A stretch of DNA of 33,625 bases from Bog-473 sp036491435 (GTDB lineage Bacteria > Actinomycetota > Acidimicrobiia > Acidimicrobiales > RAAP-2): the NCBI GenBank assembly GCA_036491435.1, contig DASXBZ010000087.1:1-33625 (forward strand), in the 5' to 3' direction. The number at the start of each line of letters is the position of its first letter. Within the stretch, counting starts at the first letter, position 1. The translations under genes were made by a program, and so were the position numbers. Below the pieces are notes generated by a model. The model was not told the origin of the DNA and searched no databases. It was given only the letters and a program-made list of their open reading frames with translations. This document shows, piece by piece, positions 23,142 through 31,379 of the stretch.

Positions 23142-23828
23142 ATGACCATCACGCTCGTCACCGGAGCGAACAAGGGTCTCGGCTACGAGACCGCACGCCA
23201 GTTGATCGAGCGTGGGCACACCGTCTATGTCGGCGCCCGCGACCCCCAGCGCGGCGCGGCGGCGGCCTCCGCGCTCGGCGGCCGTTTCGTGCAACTCGAC
23301 GTGACCGACGACGCGTCGGTCGAGAGCGCCCTGGGCGTCATCGCAGCCGGCGAAGGTCGTCTCGACGTCCTGGTCAACAACGCCGGCATCAGCGCCACCG
23401 GTGACGTCACCGGCCCCATCGCCTTGGAGGTGTTCGACACGAATGCCGTCGGGATCGTCCGGGTCACCCAGGCCGCGCTCCCCCTGTTGGAGCACTCCGA
23501 GAATCCCGTGGTGGTCAACGTCTCCAGTGCCCTCGGCTCGTTCTGGGCCGTCACCAACCCCGAACGCCGCCAGTTCCACTTCCCCAGCATCATCTATGGA
23601 TCGAGCAAGGCCGCCGTCTCGATGCTCACCGTGCAGTACGCGAAGACGTATCCAGCCATCAAGTTCAACGCGGTGGAACCCGGCTTCACCGCCACCGAGC
23701 TCACGCCGTTCAGCGGGGCCGGGCAACCGGTCGCCGTTGGTGCAGAGGTCATCGTCCGCATGGCCACCATCGGTGGGGACGGACCAACCGGGACCTTCCA
23801 GGAGGGGGACGCCGAGCTCGGCTGGTGA
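23142..23828 (+). CDS. Short-chain dehydrogenase/reductase (SDR)
   Basis: A 228-residue NAD(P)-dependent Rossmann oxidoreductase of the classical SDR type. Motifs: cofactor loop TGANKGLG (residues 7-14), LDVTDD acidic turn, NNAG near residue 85, catalytic Ser in NVSSALGSF, and YGSSK (Tyr and Lys). The Arg after strand 2 (GARDP) suggests NADPH. NKG in the Gly loop is common in carbonyl-reductase-like members. ATG 23142 follows AAGGAG at workable spacing. It is a lone gene with a convergent DNA glycosylase downstream. The substrate is unknown. Confidence 0.94.
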   Translation: MTITLVTGANKGLGYETARQLIERGHTVYVGARDPQRGAAAASALGGRFVQLDVTDDASVESALGVIAAGEGRLDVLVNNAGISATGDVTGPIALEVFDTNAVGIVRVTQAALPLLEHSENPVVVNVSSALGSFWAVTNPERRQFHFPSIIYGSSKAAVSMLTVQYAKTYPAIKFNAVEPGFTATELTPFSGAGQPVAVGAEVIVRMATIGGDGPTGTFQEGDAELGW

Positions 23829-23870
23829 CCCAACCCCTCGCGGCGAAACCACTGGATGTGACCCTCGACG

Positions 23871-24383
23871 TCAGGCGACCTCGGTCGCGACGAAGAGCGC
23901 TTTGTACATCTCGGTCATCTCAGGCATTTGATAGCGGGCCTGCAGGCCGCTCGGGTTGGGCAGGAGCCACAGACGCGCCGTCCCGAGCGGTTCGGCCTGG
24001 GGACCGATCGTCGCCTCCGCTCTGCGAAAGGCGGTCCGGTAGGCCTGCAGTCCCAACACCGCCACGCAGCGAGGCCGTAACACCTCCACCTTGGCCGCCA
24101 GCCGGTCTGCGCCGGCACGGAGCTCGGACGCACTGACCCCACTCGCCGCGGCCGTCACGCGACCCACGAGGTTCGTGATGCCGATGCCGAGTGCAGGCAG
24201 CGTGTGCTGCTCCGCCGGCGCGAGCACGGTTTCCGTGAACCCACCTGCCTGCAGCAACCTCCAGAACCGGTTCCCCGGACGGGCGAAGTGCAGTCCGAGC
24301 TCGCCCGACAGCGTCCCCGGATTGATCCCGCAGAACAGGACGCGCAGATCCGGACCGACCAGATCGGCGACACCCGGATCCAT
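23871..24383 (-). CDS. mug: G/U mismatch-specific DNA glycosylase (Mug type)
   Basis: A 170-residue DNA repair enzyme of the uracil-DNA glycosylase superfamily, Mug/TDG branch, which removes uracil or thymine mispaired with G. GINPG at residues 19-23 holds the catalytic Asn (Asn21); GNRFW follows, and the second active-site loop is NPSGLQARY near the C-terminus. The size equals that of E. coli Mug. The ATG at 24383 is 8 nt from a TACGTT hexamer, so it is leaderless; the longer upstream frame is not protein-like. It lies convergent to the SDR and divergent from the globin gene. Confidence 0.92.
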   Translation of the reverse strand: MDPGVADLVGPDLRVLFCGINPGTLSGELGLHFARPGNRFWRLLQAGGFTETVLAPAEQHTLPALGIGITNLVGRVTAAASGVSASELRAGADRLAAKVEVLRPRCVAVLGLQAYRTAFRRAEATIGPQAEPLGTARLWLLPNPSGLQARYQMPEMTEMYKALFVATEVA

Positions 24384-24391
24384 GACGCCAG

Positions 24392-24397
24392 AACGTA
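24392..24397 (-). promoter_or_regulatory. -10 hexamer TACGTT of the Mug gene (leaderless)
   Basis: On the minus strand TACGTT ends 8 nt before the ATG at 24383. No Shine-Dalgarno sequence is seen. Confidence 0.5.
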
Positions 24398-24478
24398 CCT
24401 GGCAACGCGCGCCATGAACCGGAGCCGCGTCACGGTGCCGGCGTTGCCACAACAAAGAGCCAATGGCAGCATGGCCCG

Positions 24479-24928
24479 GTGCAGTCGGTGTACGAGGCGG
24501 CCGGAGGATCCGAGGGGATCACGAGGCTCGCCCACGCCTGGCACGACCGCGTGCTGGCCGACGCCGTCGTGAACCACGCCTTCAGCCACGGGTATCACCC
24601 CGAGCACACCGAACGCCTCGCCGCCTACTGGAGCGAGGCGCTCGGCGGAGCGGCCGACTACTCCGGACATCTCGGTGACGAGACCTCCGTCGTGAGGATG
24701 CACAGCGGCAACGGTCCGCACGAGGAAATGGACCGCCGGGCCATCCTCTGCTTCGACGAGGCGCTCGCCGACGTCGGCCTCGACCGCGACGAACGGCTCC
24801 GTCAGGTGCTGCACGACTACTTCAGTTGGGCGACCACGACCACGATGGCCCGCTACCACGACTCGGCCGACGACGTACCCGACGGCTTGTCGATCCCCCA
24901 CTGGTCGTGGGAGGGGCTCGTCGTCTAG
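24479..24928 (+). CDS. Truncated hemoglobin-like globin (probably group II)
   Basis: A 149-residue heme protein of the 2-on-2 globin family. Helix landmarks: YEAAGGSEGITRLAHAWHDR, then LADAVVNHAFSH, HTERLAAYWSEALGG, and RMHSGNGPHEEMD, which carries candidate proximal His residues, followed by RAILCFDEALADVGL. The end (IPHWSWEGLVV) has the Trp-rich tail seen in relatives. It would bind O2 or NO for detoxification or redox sensing. GTG 24479 is the first start compatible with the fold; a second GTG follows 9 bases later. It converges on the MFS gene, and the two stop codons overlap within a single CTAG. Confidence 0.8.
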   Translation: MQSVYEAAGGSEGITRLAHAWHDRVLADAVVNHAFSHGYHPEHTERLAAYWSEALGGAADYSGHLGDETSVVRMHSGNGPHEEMDRRAILCFDEALADVGLDRDERLRQVLHDYFSWATTTTMARYHDSADDVPDGLSIPHWSWEGLVV

Positions 24929-26574
24929 GCCGGCACCAGCACCCCGTCGCGGCATTCCTCTGCGTGGTCGGACCCGCCGGACTCGGCCAGCGGCGCGTCA
25001 TCGGCCTTGCCTGCACGACCCGGCAAGAGCCTGAACGCCGCGGCCGCACCCAGGAGGGCCACACCCGCACCGGCGAGGCAGGCGACCTCGAGGCCGCTGT
25101 GGAAGGCGTGGAACACGATCGCCTCGAGCCCGGGCCGCGCCGCCTGGGGGGCGTGGTGGATCACCGCCAGCGCCGCCGCCACCGACTGGTGGGACTCGGT
25201 CTTCGGTCCGGACGGGATGGGGAGTGGCCGGAAGGCGCTGATGATCTTCGGCGCGTAGGACGAGGCGAAGATCGACCCGAAGACCGCCACGCCCAGGGTC
25301 CCGCCCAGCTCCCGCGTCGTGTTGTTCACGCCGGCAGCGGCGCCACGCTGCTCGTCGGGCACCGACCCCATCACCGCCTCCGCCGTCGGCGCTGTGATGG
25401 ACGACAGGCCGAGGGCCAACAGCACCATCGACACGACGATGGGGCCCCAGTACACCGTGTTCGCCTGCGAGTTGAACGCCGCGACGACCAGGCCGCCGCC
25501 CATGAGGAGCAGGCCCACCGACACGACGACGCGCGAGCCGATCCTGAGCGCGACCACCGCGGCGAGCGGGGTGAACACCGCGGCCACGACGGCGAACGGC
25601 AGCGTATGCACACCGGCCGACAGGGTGGAGTACCCCTTCACGAACTGGAAGTACTGGGTGATCAGGAAGATGAACCCGAAGAGGCTGAAGAATGCCACCG
25701 AGATGGAGAGTGCGCCACCGGTGAAGCGCCGGATCAGGAAGACGCGCACGTCGAGAAGCGGCCCCTCGGTGTGGAGCTCGGCCACGGTGAAGACGGTGAG
25801 GAGCACGGCGGCGGCCGCGAAGCACGCCAGCGTCCCGGTGGACGCCCAACCCCACTGCGGGCCCTCGATGATGGCGAGCACCAGCGCCGTCACGCCGGCC
25901 GTCGACAGCACGACGCCACGCAGGTCGAAGCGGTGCAGGCGCACCCGGGGCAGCCGCGGGATCAGTAGCTGGCCGGCGAGCAGGGTGACCGCGACGATGG
26001 GCAGGTTCACCAGGAAGATCGAGCCGTACCAGAAGTGCTCGAGCAGGGCGCCGCCGACGATCGGGCCGAACGCGACGGCGATCCCCGAGGTGGCGCCCCA
26101 GATGCCGAGCGCCTTCTGCCGCTCCGAGGGGTCGGGGAAGACGCTCGTCAGGATGGCGAGGCTGGCCGGGAAGACGAAGGCGGCCGCGACGCCCATCAGC
26201 GCCCGGGTCGTGATCAGCGCTCCGGTGGAGTGCGACGCCGCCGCGGCGGCCGAGAACACGCCGAAGAAGACGAGGCCGATCTGCATGGTGCCCTTGCGGC
26301 CCAGGCGGTCGCCGATGCCGCCACCCGCCAGCAGCAGGCCGGCGAAGGTCAGGCTGTAGGCGTCGACGATCCACTGCAGCGATGTGATCGAGGCGCCGAG
26401 ATGCGTGTTGAGGGTCGGCAGCGCGACGTTGACGATCGTGTTGTCGACCACGACCAGGAACACGCTCAGGCACAGGACCGGCAGCACCAGCCAACGCCGG
26501 GCGGTGGGTGAAGGGTCGGCCGGTCCCGGCATCCGGAGCCCGTCCGCCGCCGTCTGGAGTGTCGTTCCGCTCAT
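24925..26574 (-). CDS. MFS drug exporter, DHA2 (EmrB/QacA) type, 14 helices
   Basis: A 549-residue proton-driven multidrug efflux protein. It begins with the WLVLPVLCLSVFLVVVDNTI helix, where VDNTIVNVALP is the DHA2 signature (motif D1), followed by GGIGDRLGRKGTMQIGLVFF (motif A) and a motif-C helix ALMGVAAAFVFPASLA. Hydrophobic segments run to a total of about 14. The C-terminal ~35 residues are acidic and cytosolic. ATG 26574 follows AAGGAG. It is transcribed away from a TetR regulator over a palindromic operator, the usual layout of a drug-inducible pump. The substrate is unknown. Confidence 0.96.
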   Translation of the reverse strand: MSGTTLQTAADGLRMPGPADPSPTARRWLVLPVLCLSVFLVVVDNTIVNVALPTLNTHLGASITSLQWIVDAYSLTFAGLLLAGGGIGDRLGRKGTMQIGLVFFGVFSAAAAASHSTGALITTRALMGVAAAFVFPASLAILTSVFPDPSERQKALGIWGATSGIAVAFGPIVGGALLEHFWYGSIFLVNLPIVAVTLLAGQLLIPRLPRVRLHRFDLRGVVLSTAGVTALVLAIIEGPQWGWASTGTLACFAAAAVLLTVFTVAELHTEGPLLDVRVFLIRRFTGGALSISVAFFSLFGFIFLITQYFQFVKGYSTLSAGVHTLPFAVVAAVFTPLAAVVALRIGSRVVVSVGLLLMGGGLVVAAFNSQANTVYWGPIVVSMVLLALGLSSITAPTAEAVMGSVPDEQRGAAAGVNNTTRELGGTLGVAVFGSIFASSYAPKIISAFRPLPIPSGPKTESHQSVAAALAVIHHAPQAARPGLEAIVFHAFHSGLEVACLAGAGVALLGAAAAFRLLPGRAGKADDAPLAESGGSDHAEECRDGVLVPA

Positions 26575-26600
26575 TCCGGCTCCTTCCGAACGCCTGTTGT

Positions 26601-26634
26601 AGAACAGTGTGCTATTGTTATAGCACGATGTTCT
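26601..26634. promoter_or_regulatory. TetR operator: 15-bp inverted repeat, 4-nt centre
   Basis: AGAACAGTGTGCTAT and ATAGCACGATGTTCT are inverted copies differing at two positions, around TGTT. The palindrome lies between the divergent exporter and regulator. It contains a -35-like TTGTTA (26615-26620, 18 bp before TAAGGT) for the regulator and a minus-strand TATAAC (26617-26622) that could be the exporter -10. Binding would block both promoters. Confidence 0.8.
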
Positions 26635-26638
26635 TCAG

Positions 26639-26644
26639 TAAGGT
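26639..26644 (+). promoter_or_regulatory. -10 hexamer TAAGGT of the tetR gene (leaderless)
   Basis: TAAGGT ends 6 nt before GTG 26651. The -35-like TTGTTA is inside the operator, 18 bp upstream. Confidence 0.5.
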
Positions 26645-26650
26645 ACCGAT

Positions 26651-27289
26651 GTGACGAAAAAGTCCCGGACCAGGACTCCCAGCGCCGGGATGGAGGCAGC
26701 ACTGCTCGAAGCGGCCGGCGACATCCTCGAGTCCGAAGGGCCCGATGCCCTGTCCGTCCGGCGCATCGCCGCGGCCGCCGGGGTCGCGCCCATGGGCGTC
26801 TACAACCACTTCGCGTCGAAGTCCGGCATCATCGAGGCGCTCTTCATCCAGGGCTTCGAGCGTCTGTCCGAGGCACTGCAGACCGTCGCCGAGGTGCAGG
26901 ACCCCTACGAGGCGCTGCGCGAAGGGGGACGCCGCTACCGCGCCCTCGCGCTGGAGCACCCGATGGTGTACCAGCTGATGTTCCTCCGGACCGTGCCGGG
27001 CTTCGAGCCCAGCGACCACGCGCTCGAGGTCGCGGGCGCCGCGTTCGCCAACCTGGTCACCGCCGTACAGCGGGCGATGGACGCCGGGGTGATCGCGGTG
27101 GGCGAGCCTACCGAGACCGCCCAGCTGATCTGGTCGAGCATCCACGGCTGGGTCTCGCTCGAGCTGATGGGCATCGGGTTCGTCGAGGACCAGCAGGCCG
27201 GGTTCGACCGGGTGTGCTCCACGATGTTGGACGGGCTGAGCCCCGAGGCGGTGCGGCGCAGCCCCGCGGTCCTGTCGCCCGGACGCTGA
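26651..27289 (+). CDS. TetR-family repressor of the divergent exporter
   Basis: A 212-residue regulator. The N-terminal helix-turn-helix is clear: AALLEAAGDILESEGPDALS, then VRRIAAAAGVAPMGVYNHFA and SKSGIIEALFIQGFE. The C-terminal half, with ALALEHPMVYQLMFLRTV and a WSSIHGWVSLELMG helix, matches the WHG-type ligand-binding domain of TetR_C. The divergent MFS gene and the shared palindrome make it the likely local repressor, released by a drug-like ligand. The GTG start fits a leaderless promoter. Confidence 0.94.
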   Translation: MTKKSRTRTPSAGMEAALLEAAGDILESEGPDALSVRRIAAAAGVAPMGVYNHFASKSGIIEALFIQGFERLSEALQTVAEVQDPYEALREGGRRYRALALEHPMVYQLMFLRTVPGFEPSDHALEVAGAAFANLVTAVQRAMDAGVIAVGEPTETAQLIWSSIHGWVSLELMGIGFVEDQQAGFDRVCSTMLDGLSPEAVRRSPAVLSPGR

Positions 27290-27295
27290 GGTCGT

Positions 27296-27946
27296 TCAGC
27301 GCGGGTCGGGCCGGTCCAGGTTCCAGTGCAGCGCGACGTTCGGGTACCACCGCACCGTGTCCTCGGTCTCGTAGGGGACCATCCCGAAGCGCGTGATGGT
27401 GCGTTGACCGCCCTCGTGGTCGCCGTAGAGAAGCTCGACGGTGAACTGCACCCGCTCCTCGATGTCCTTGCGCAGCGCCTCGTAGTCCGGCTCCGAGGAG
27501 TCGCGGATGGCGGCCTGCCAGAAGCCGACGTCGTTCGGCGCGATGTAGAGATCCCGGGTCTGCCGCCGGAACTGGTCGGGCTGCAGGTGCGGCGTGTCGG
27601 CGTTCGCCACGTGGGGCACCACCGCCCACCCGACCGCCACCGCCAGCCCTGACCCGGCGTTGCGCAGCGAAATCGCCAAGTAGATGTTGTCGTCGACGAG
27701 CTGCACGATGCCCTGGGCGCCGTCGAGACGCGCCCAGTGGTTGTCCATCCAACGGATCTTCTGCACGGGGTCGTCCAGCCGCGACGTGACGAGCACCGGC
27801 CGGAGACCGACCCGGAACGCCTCTTCGGCCACCCGGGCGGAGCGATTCGCGGAGCGGATGGACGCGAAGGTCGCGATGGCCAGCACGAGCGTCCCGACCG
27901 CCGTGGCGAACGACGCGATGGTCGCCCAATCCGTGGACCCGAGCAC
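27296..27946 (-). CDS. Single-pass membrane protein of unknown function
   Basis: A 216-residue protein with one N-terminal transmembrane helix (ATIASFATAVGTLVLAIATF) followed by a short coiled segment (RSANRSARVAEEAF) and a soluble domain starting RVGLRPVLV. The core holds NIYLAISLRNAGSGLAVAVG, RDLYIAPNDVGFW and VQFTVELLYGDHEGGQRTIT, a beta-rich sandwich-like pattern. Such N-anchored proteins with a LRNxGxGxA segment are frequent in Actinomycetota without a known role. GTG 27946 is chosen because TAATGT lies exactly 7 nt upstream; the longer reading frame upstream is not protein-like. It converges on tetR with 6 bp between stops. Confidence 0.7.
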   Translation of the reverse strand: MLGSTDWATIASFATAVGTLVLAIATFASIRSANRSARVAEEAFRVGLRPVLVTSRLDDPVQKIRWMDNHWARLDGAQGIVQLVDDNIYLAISLRNAGSGLAVAVGWAVVPHVANADTPHLQPDQFRRQTRDLYIAPNDVGFWQAAIRDSSEPDYEALRKDIEERVQFTVELLYGDHEGGQRTITRFGMVPYETEDTVRWYPNVALHWNLDRPDPR

Positions 27947-27953
27947 GAGCGAA

Positions 27954-27959
27954 ACATTA
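27954..27959 (-). promoter_or_regulatory. -10 hexamer TAATGT of the single-pass membrane protein gene (leaderless)
   Basis: On the minus strand TAATGT ends 7 nt before the GTG at 27946, which decides that start. Confidence 0.5.
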
Positions 27960-28013
27960 GGCCGGACCGGCGCTCCGGGCCGAGGACGGCGGGCGTGATG
28001 GCAGACTCGGGCC

Positions 28014-28385
28014 ATGCTCGCCCACGTCTCCATCCAGTGCGCCGACTTCGACCGCAGCACCGCCTTCTACGACACGGTCCTCGCGCCGCTCGGCGGGACC
28101 CGCGTCATGGAGGACGGCGACGCCATCGGCTACGGCATCCCGCCCGCGCCCACGTTCTGGATCGGGCGCCAACAGACCGGTGACGGCTTCCGTGAGACGC
28201 ACATCGCCTTCCGGGCGCCGGACCGCGCCGCCGTGCGGGCATTCGTCGAGGCTGCGCGCGCCGCCGGTGCCGAGGTGCTCCACGAGCCCAAGGTCTGGCC
28301 GGAGTACTACGCCACCTATTACGGCGGGTTCGTGCGCGACCCGGACGGCAACAACGTCGAGGCGGTCTGCCTGGCCCCCGAGTAG
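28014..28385 (+). CDS. Small VOC-family (glyoxalase-like) protein
   Basis: A 123-residue single-domain VOC protein that would dimerise to build the metal site. It shows MLAHVSIQCADFDRSTAFYD with an early His, then RETHIAFRAPDRAAVRAFVE with a second His, and DPDGNNVEAVCLAPE with the usual Glu near the end. The length equals that of lactoylglutathione-lyase-like members; the actual substrate is unknown. It is divergent from the single-pass membrane protein gene, with 67 bp between starts. No clear ribosome site precedes the ATG; a weak CAGACT hexamer lies 6 nt upstream. Confidence 0.92.
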   Translation: MLAHVSIQCADFDRSTAFYDTVLAPLGGTRVMEDGDAIGYGIPPAPTFWIGRQQTGDGFRETHIAFRAPDRAAVRAFVEAARAAGAEVLHEPKVWPEYYATYYGGFVRDPDGNNVEAVCLAPE

Positions 28386-28396
28386 CGCCTGCTGAA

Positions 28397-28422
28397 CGAG
28401 GACTCCTGAAGGGGAATCCTCG
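28397..28422. terminator. Bidirectional hairpin between convergent genes
   Basis: CGAGGACTCC (28397-28406) pairs with GGAATCCTCG (28413-28422) with one mismatch and a 6-nt loop. It lies in the 49-bp gap between the VOC stop and the stop of the convergent ABM-like gene, and could terminate both. Confidence 0.5.
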
Positions 28423-28434
28423 TGGTGGCCGACG

Positions 28435-28731
28435 TCAGTCGGTCTTCTGCCCGATCACCGAGAACCACTCGACCCGATTCGGCTGGGGCGCGCCCGCCTG
28501 TCCGAGCGCGGGACCGAGGCGGGAGTTCATGAACTCCTCCTGCTGCGCCTTGGACTCCCACACCTCGAAGACGACCATGGTGTCGCCCGCGATACCGGCG
28601 GCGTGACTGAGGATCCCGGGGGGCCACTCACCCTGCCCCGTGTTGGGGTCGACCCCGAGGATGCCGTTCACCGTGTTGTAGAGAGCAGCGGCATCGGGGC
28701 TCGTGAACTCGAGGATGATCGCTTCCGCCAT
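28435..28731 (-). CDS. Small ferredoxin-like-fold (ABM-like) protein
   Basis: A 98-residue protein with the strand-helix plan of dimeric alpha-beta barrel proteins: AEAIILEFTSPDAAALYNTV, HAAGIAGDTMVVFEVWESKA, QQEEFMNSRLGPALG and VEWFSVIG. This suits the ABM-like or EthD-like small proteins often annotated as hypothetical; no catalytic residue can be named. ATG 28731 is preceded by AAGGAGG at 6 nt, one of the strongest ribosome sites in the window. It stands alone between a VOC gene and an acyl-CoA dehydrogenase. Confidence 0.7.
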   Translation of the reverse strand: MAEAIILEFTSPDAAALYNTVNGILGVDPNTGQGEWPPGILSHAAGIAGDTMVVFEVWESKAQQEEFMNSRLGPALGQAGAPQPNRVEWFSVIGQKTD

Positions 28732-28872
28732 TGGGTGCCTCCTTCTCCGGCATCACTGCCGGCGTCGCCTCACATGAGCTGGCGGGGCCAAACATACGCC
28801 TATCCGCTCTGTGCAGGCTGGGAAGGTTGAGCGCTCAGCCACAGCGCGGCACGCAGTGTGACCGGGTGCCGC

Positions 28873-30174
28873 CTACGCGTCCACCGTCAACGACTCCAAG
28901 AGCCCTGCGAAGCGCCGCTGGGCCTCGGCCCGCCGCGTCGGGATGTGCTCGCTCGGCACCTCCCGCGGCACATACCCCTTCAGGACCTGGCGCGCCACCG
29001 TCTGGCGGTGCACCTCGTCGGGCCCGTCGTAGATCCGCGCCGCCCGCGCCGCCCGGTACATGTGCTCGAGCGGCAGGTCGCACGAGAACCCGAGCGACCC
29101 GTGCACCTGGATCGCCCGGTCGATCACGTCGTAGAGCACCTTCGCCCCGAAGTACTTGATCATGGCGATCTCGACCCGCGCCGCCTGCGCCCCTTCTTGG
29201 TCCATCTTCCATGCCGCCTGCAACGTCATCAGACGCGCCGCCTGCATCTCGGCCATCGAGTCGGCGATCCAGTTCTGGATCGTCTGCTTCTCGGCCAGCG
29301 TCGACCCGTGGGTGTAGCGCGACACCGAGCGCTCGCACAACATGTCGAAAGCACGCCGCGACTGCCCGAGCCAGCGCATGCAGTGGTGGATCCGCCCCGG
29401 CCCGAGCCGCTTCTGGGCCAGCGCGAACCCCGAACCCTCGCGCCCGATCAAGTTGCCCGCCGGCACCCGCACGTCGACGTAACGGATCTCGGCGTGGTTC
29501 CCGAAACGCCCGAACGGTGTCTCGGGGTCCTCCATCGTCGCCACGTCCCGGACGATGTCAACCCCCGGTGTCGACACGGGAACAATGATCATCGATGACC
29601 CTTGATACGGGTGCACGTCGGGGTTCGTCACCGCCATCACGATGAGGAAGTCGGCCACCGACCCGTTCGAGGTGAACCACTTGTGGCCGTTGATGACCCA
29701 CTCGTCGCCATCGCGCACCGCTGACGTCGACAACAGTGTCGGGTCCGACCCCGCCGTGTTCGGCTCGGTCATCGAGAACGCCGACCGCAGGTCGCCGTCG
29801 AGCAGCGGGCGCAGCCACTTCGACCGCATCTCCTCGTCGCCCGTCTCCTCGATACCCACGGCCAGCAACTCAGCGTTCCCCGAGTCCGGTGCGTTGTTGC
29901 CGAAGACGACCGGCGCCAGCGGCGACTGCCCGAGGATCTCGTGCATCAACCCCAGCCGCACCTGCCCGAAGCCCATGCCCCCGAGCGCCGGCGGCAGGTG
30001 CGCCGCCCACAAGCCCTCGGCCTTCACCCGCTCCTGCAGCGGGCGGATCACCTCTCGCACCTGCTCGTAGGTGAGGTCCAGCGTCTCGAGCGGGAAGACC
30101 TCCTCGCGCACGAACTCGCGCATCCACGCGAGCTTCTCCTCGAACTCCGGTTCGGTCGAGAAATCCCAGGCCAT
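28873..30174 (-). CDS. Acyl-CoA dehydrogenase (ACAD10/11-like)
   Basis: A 433-residue FAD flavoenzyme that introduces a double bond into an acyl-CoA. The conserved parts are AFSMTEPNTAGSDPTLLST (flavin/substrate loop), the middle beta domain with NGHKWFTSNGSVADF, and the C-terminal helical RIYDGPDEVHRQTVAR segment. The IYDGPDEVH text and the size match the ACAD10/11-like branch, which prefers long or hydroxylated acyl groups; the catalytic base cannot be fixed by eye. ATG 30174 follows AAGGAG. It is divergent from bioB with a 75-bp shared gap. Confidence 0.96.
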   Translation of the reverse strand: MAWDFSTEPEFEEKLAWMREFVREEVFPLETLDLTYEQVREVIRPLQERVKAEGLWAAHLPPALGGMGFGQVRLGLMHEILGQSPLAPVVFGNNAPDSGNAELLAVGIEETGDEEMRSKWLRPLLDGDLRSAFSMTEPNTAGSDPTLLSTSAVRDGDEWVINGHKWFTSNGSVADFLIVMAVTNPDVHPYQGSSMIIVPVSTPGVDIVRDVATMEDPETPFGRFGNHAEIRYVDVRVPAGNLIGREGSGFALAQKRLGPGRIHHCMRWLGQSRRAFDMLCERSVSRYTHGSTLAEKQTIQNWIADSMAEMQAARLMTLQAAWKMDQEGAQAARVEIAMIKYFGAKVLYDVIDRAIQVHGSLGFSCDLPLEHMYRAARAARIYDGPDEVHRQTVARQVLKGYVPREVPSEHIPTRRAEAQRRFAGLLESLTVDA

Positions 30175-30236
30175 CGGCGCTCCTTGTCCTCTTCCCACGA
30201 CACGGGCTCGGCTGTCGGGGGTCCCCACCCTGCCAC

Positions 30237-30242
30237 TACCGT
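30237..30242 (+). promoter_or_regulatory. -10 hexamer TACCGT of bioB (leaderless)
   Basis: TACCGT ends 7 nt before GTG 30250. No Shine-Dalgarno sequence precedes the GTG, so this fixes the bioB start inside a longer open frame. Confidence 0.55.
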
Positions 30243-30249
30243 GGGCGCC

Positions 30250-31353
30250 GTGACCACCACGCCCGTCGGCTTCCGTCCTTCCGCGCCCTCGTATGCGTCC
30301 GCGCCCGAGACGTCGTCGAGCCCACCGCCTCCGCCCCAAGTCGCCCTGAGCACGGCGGACAGGGCTGTGATCGCCGGAGCCGAAACGGCCCTGCTCGACG
30401 AGCGCCGCCTCCTGACCGCCGACGAGCTCACCGCACTGGCCGCGCTGCCCGACGGCGCCGTCATGAACCTCGCCGCCCTGGCCCACCAGGTGCGCCTCGC
30501 CTGGTGCGGCCCCGAGGTCGAGGTCGAGGGCATCCTCTCGGCCAAGACCGGCGGCTGCCCCGAAGACTGTCACTTCTGCTCCCAGTCCTCGCGCTTCGAC
30601 ACGCCGGTCAAGGCGACGCCCTTTCTCGACCGTGACGATGTCCTCGCCGCCGCCCGCGAGACCGCCACCCTCGGCGCCACGGAGTTTTGCATCGTCCTCG
30701 CCGTGCGGGGTCCCGACGAGCGCACGCTCCAACGGATCCTCGACCTCGTCCCACTCATCACTGACGAGACGGGCCTCAATGTCGCGGTGAGCGCCGGCAT
30801 CCTCACCGAGGACCAGGCCCGCCGGCTGTCCGAAGGCGGCGTCCACCGCTACAACCACAACGTCGAGACGGCGCGCTCGTTCTTCCCCTCCATCGTCACC
30901 ACTCACACCTGGGACGAGCGGGCCGACACCTGTCGCTTGATCAAGTCCCACGGGATGGAGCTGTGCTGCGGTGCGCTGCTCAACATGGGCGAGACCGACG
31001 CGCAACGCGTGGAGCTGCTGACACAGCTGCAGGAGCTCGAGCCGACCGAGGTGCCCCTCAACTTCCTCAACCCGCGGCCGGGCACTCCGCTCGGCGACCG
31101 GCCGATCCTCGGCGCGTGGGAGGCCGTGCGCTGGATCGCGCTCTTCCGGCTCGCACTCCCCTGGGTCATCCTCCGCTACGCCGGCGGCCGCGAGGTCACG
31201 CTGCGCGACCTGCAAGCCATCGGCATGACCGCCGGGATCAACGCGCTGATCGTCGGCAACTACCTGACGACGCTCGGCCGCTCGCCTGACGAGGACCTCC
31301 AGATGCTCGAGGACCTCCGCATGCCGATCGGCGCGCTGAGCGCCGCCATCTGA
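30250..31353 (+). CDS. bioB: Biotin synthase
   Basis: A 367-residue radical-SAM enzyme that inserts sulfur into dethiobiotin. The radical-SAM cluster motif CPEDCHFC has Cys103, 107 and 110; the frame has TGGCPEDCHFCSQSSRF as in known BioB proteins, then YNHNVETARSFF and the [2Fe-2S]-site region with LCCGALLNMGE. The first ~45 residues are a Pro/Ser-rich tail not seen in E. coli BioB. The GTG at 30250 is supported by the -10 hexamer. The next gene, 26 bp on, encodes a small BsaP-type auxiliary protein. No other bio gene is in the window, and no BirA-like operator is evident. Confidence 0.97.
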   Translation: MTTTPVGFRPSAPSYASAPETSSSPPPPPQVALSTADRAVIAGAETALLDERRLLTADELTALAALPDGAVMNLAALAHQVRLAWCGPEVEVEGILSAKTGGCPEDCHFCSQSSRFDTPVKATPFLDRDDVLAAARETATLGATEFCIVLAVRGPDERTLQRILDLVPLITDETGLNVAVSAGILTEDQARRLSEGGVHRYNHNVETARSFFPSIVTTHTWDERADTCRLIKSHGMELCCGALLNMGETDAQRVELLTQLQELEPTEVPLNFLNPRPGTPLGDRPILGAWEAVRWIALFRLALPWVILRYAGGREVTLRDLQAIGMTAGINALIVGNYLTTLGRSPDEDLQMLEDLRMPIGALSAAI

Positions 31354-31379
31354 GCGCCAACTGGCGGCATCACGCCCAT

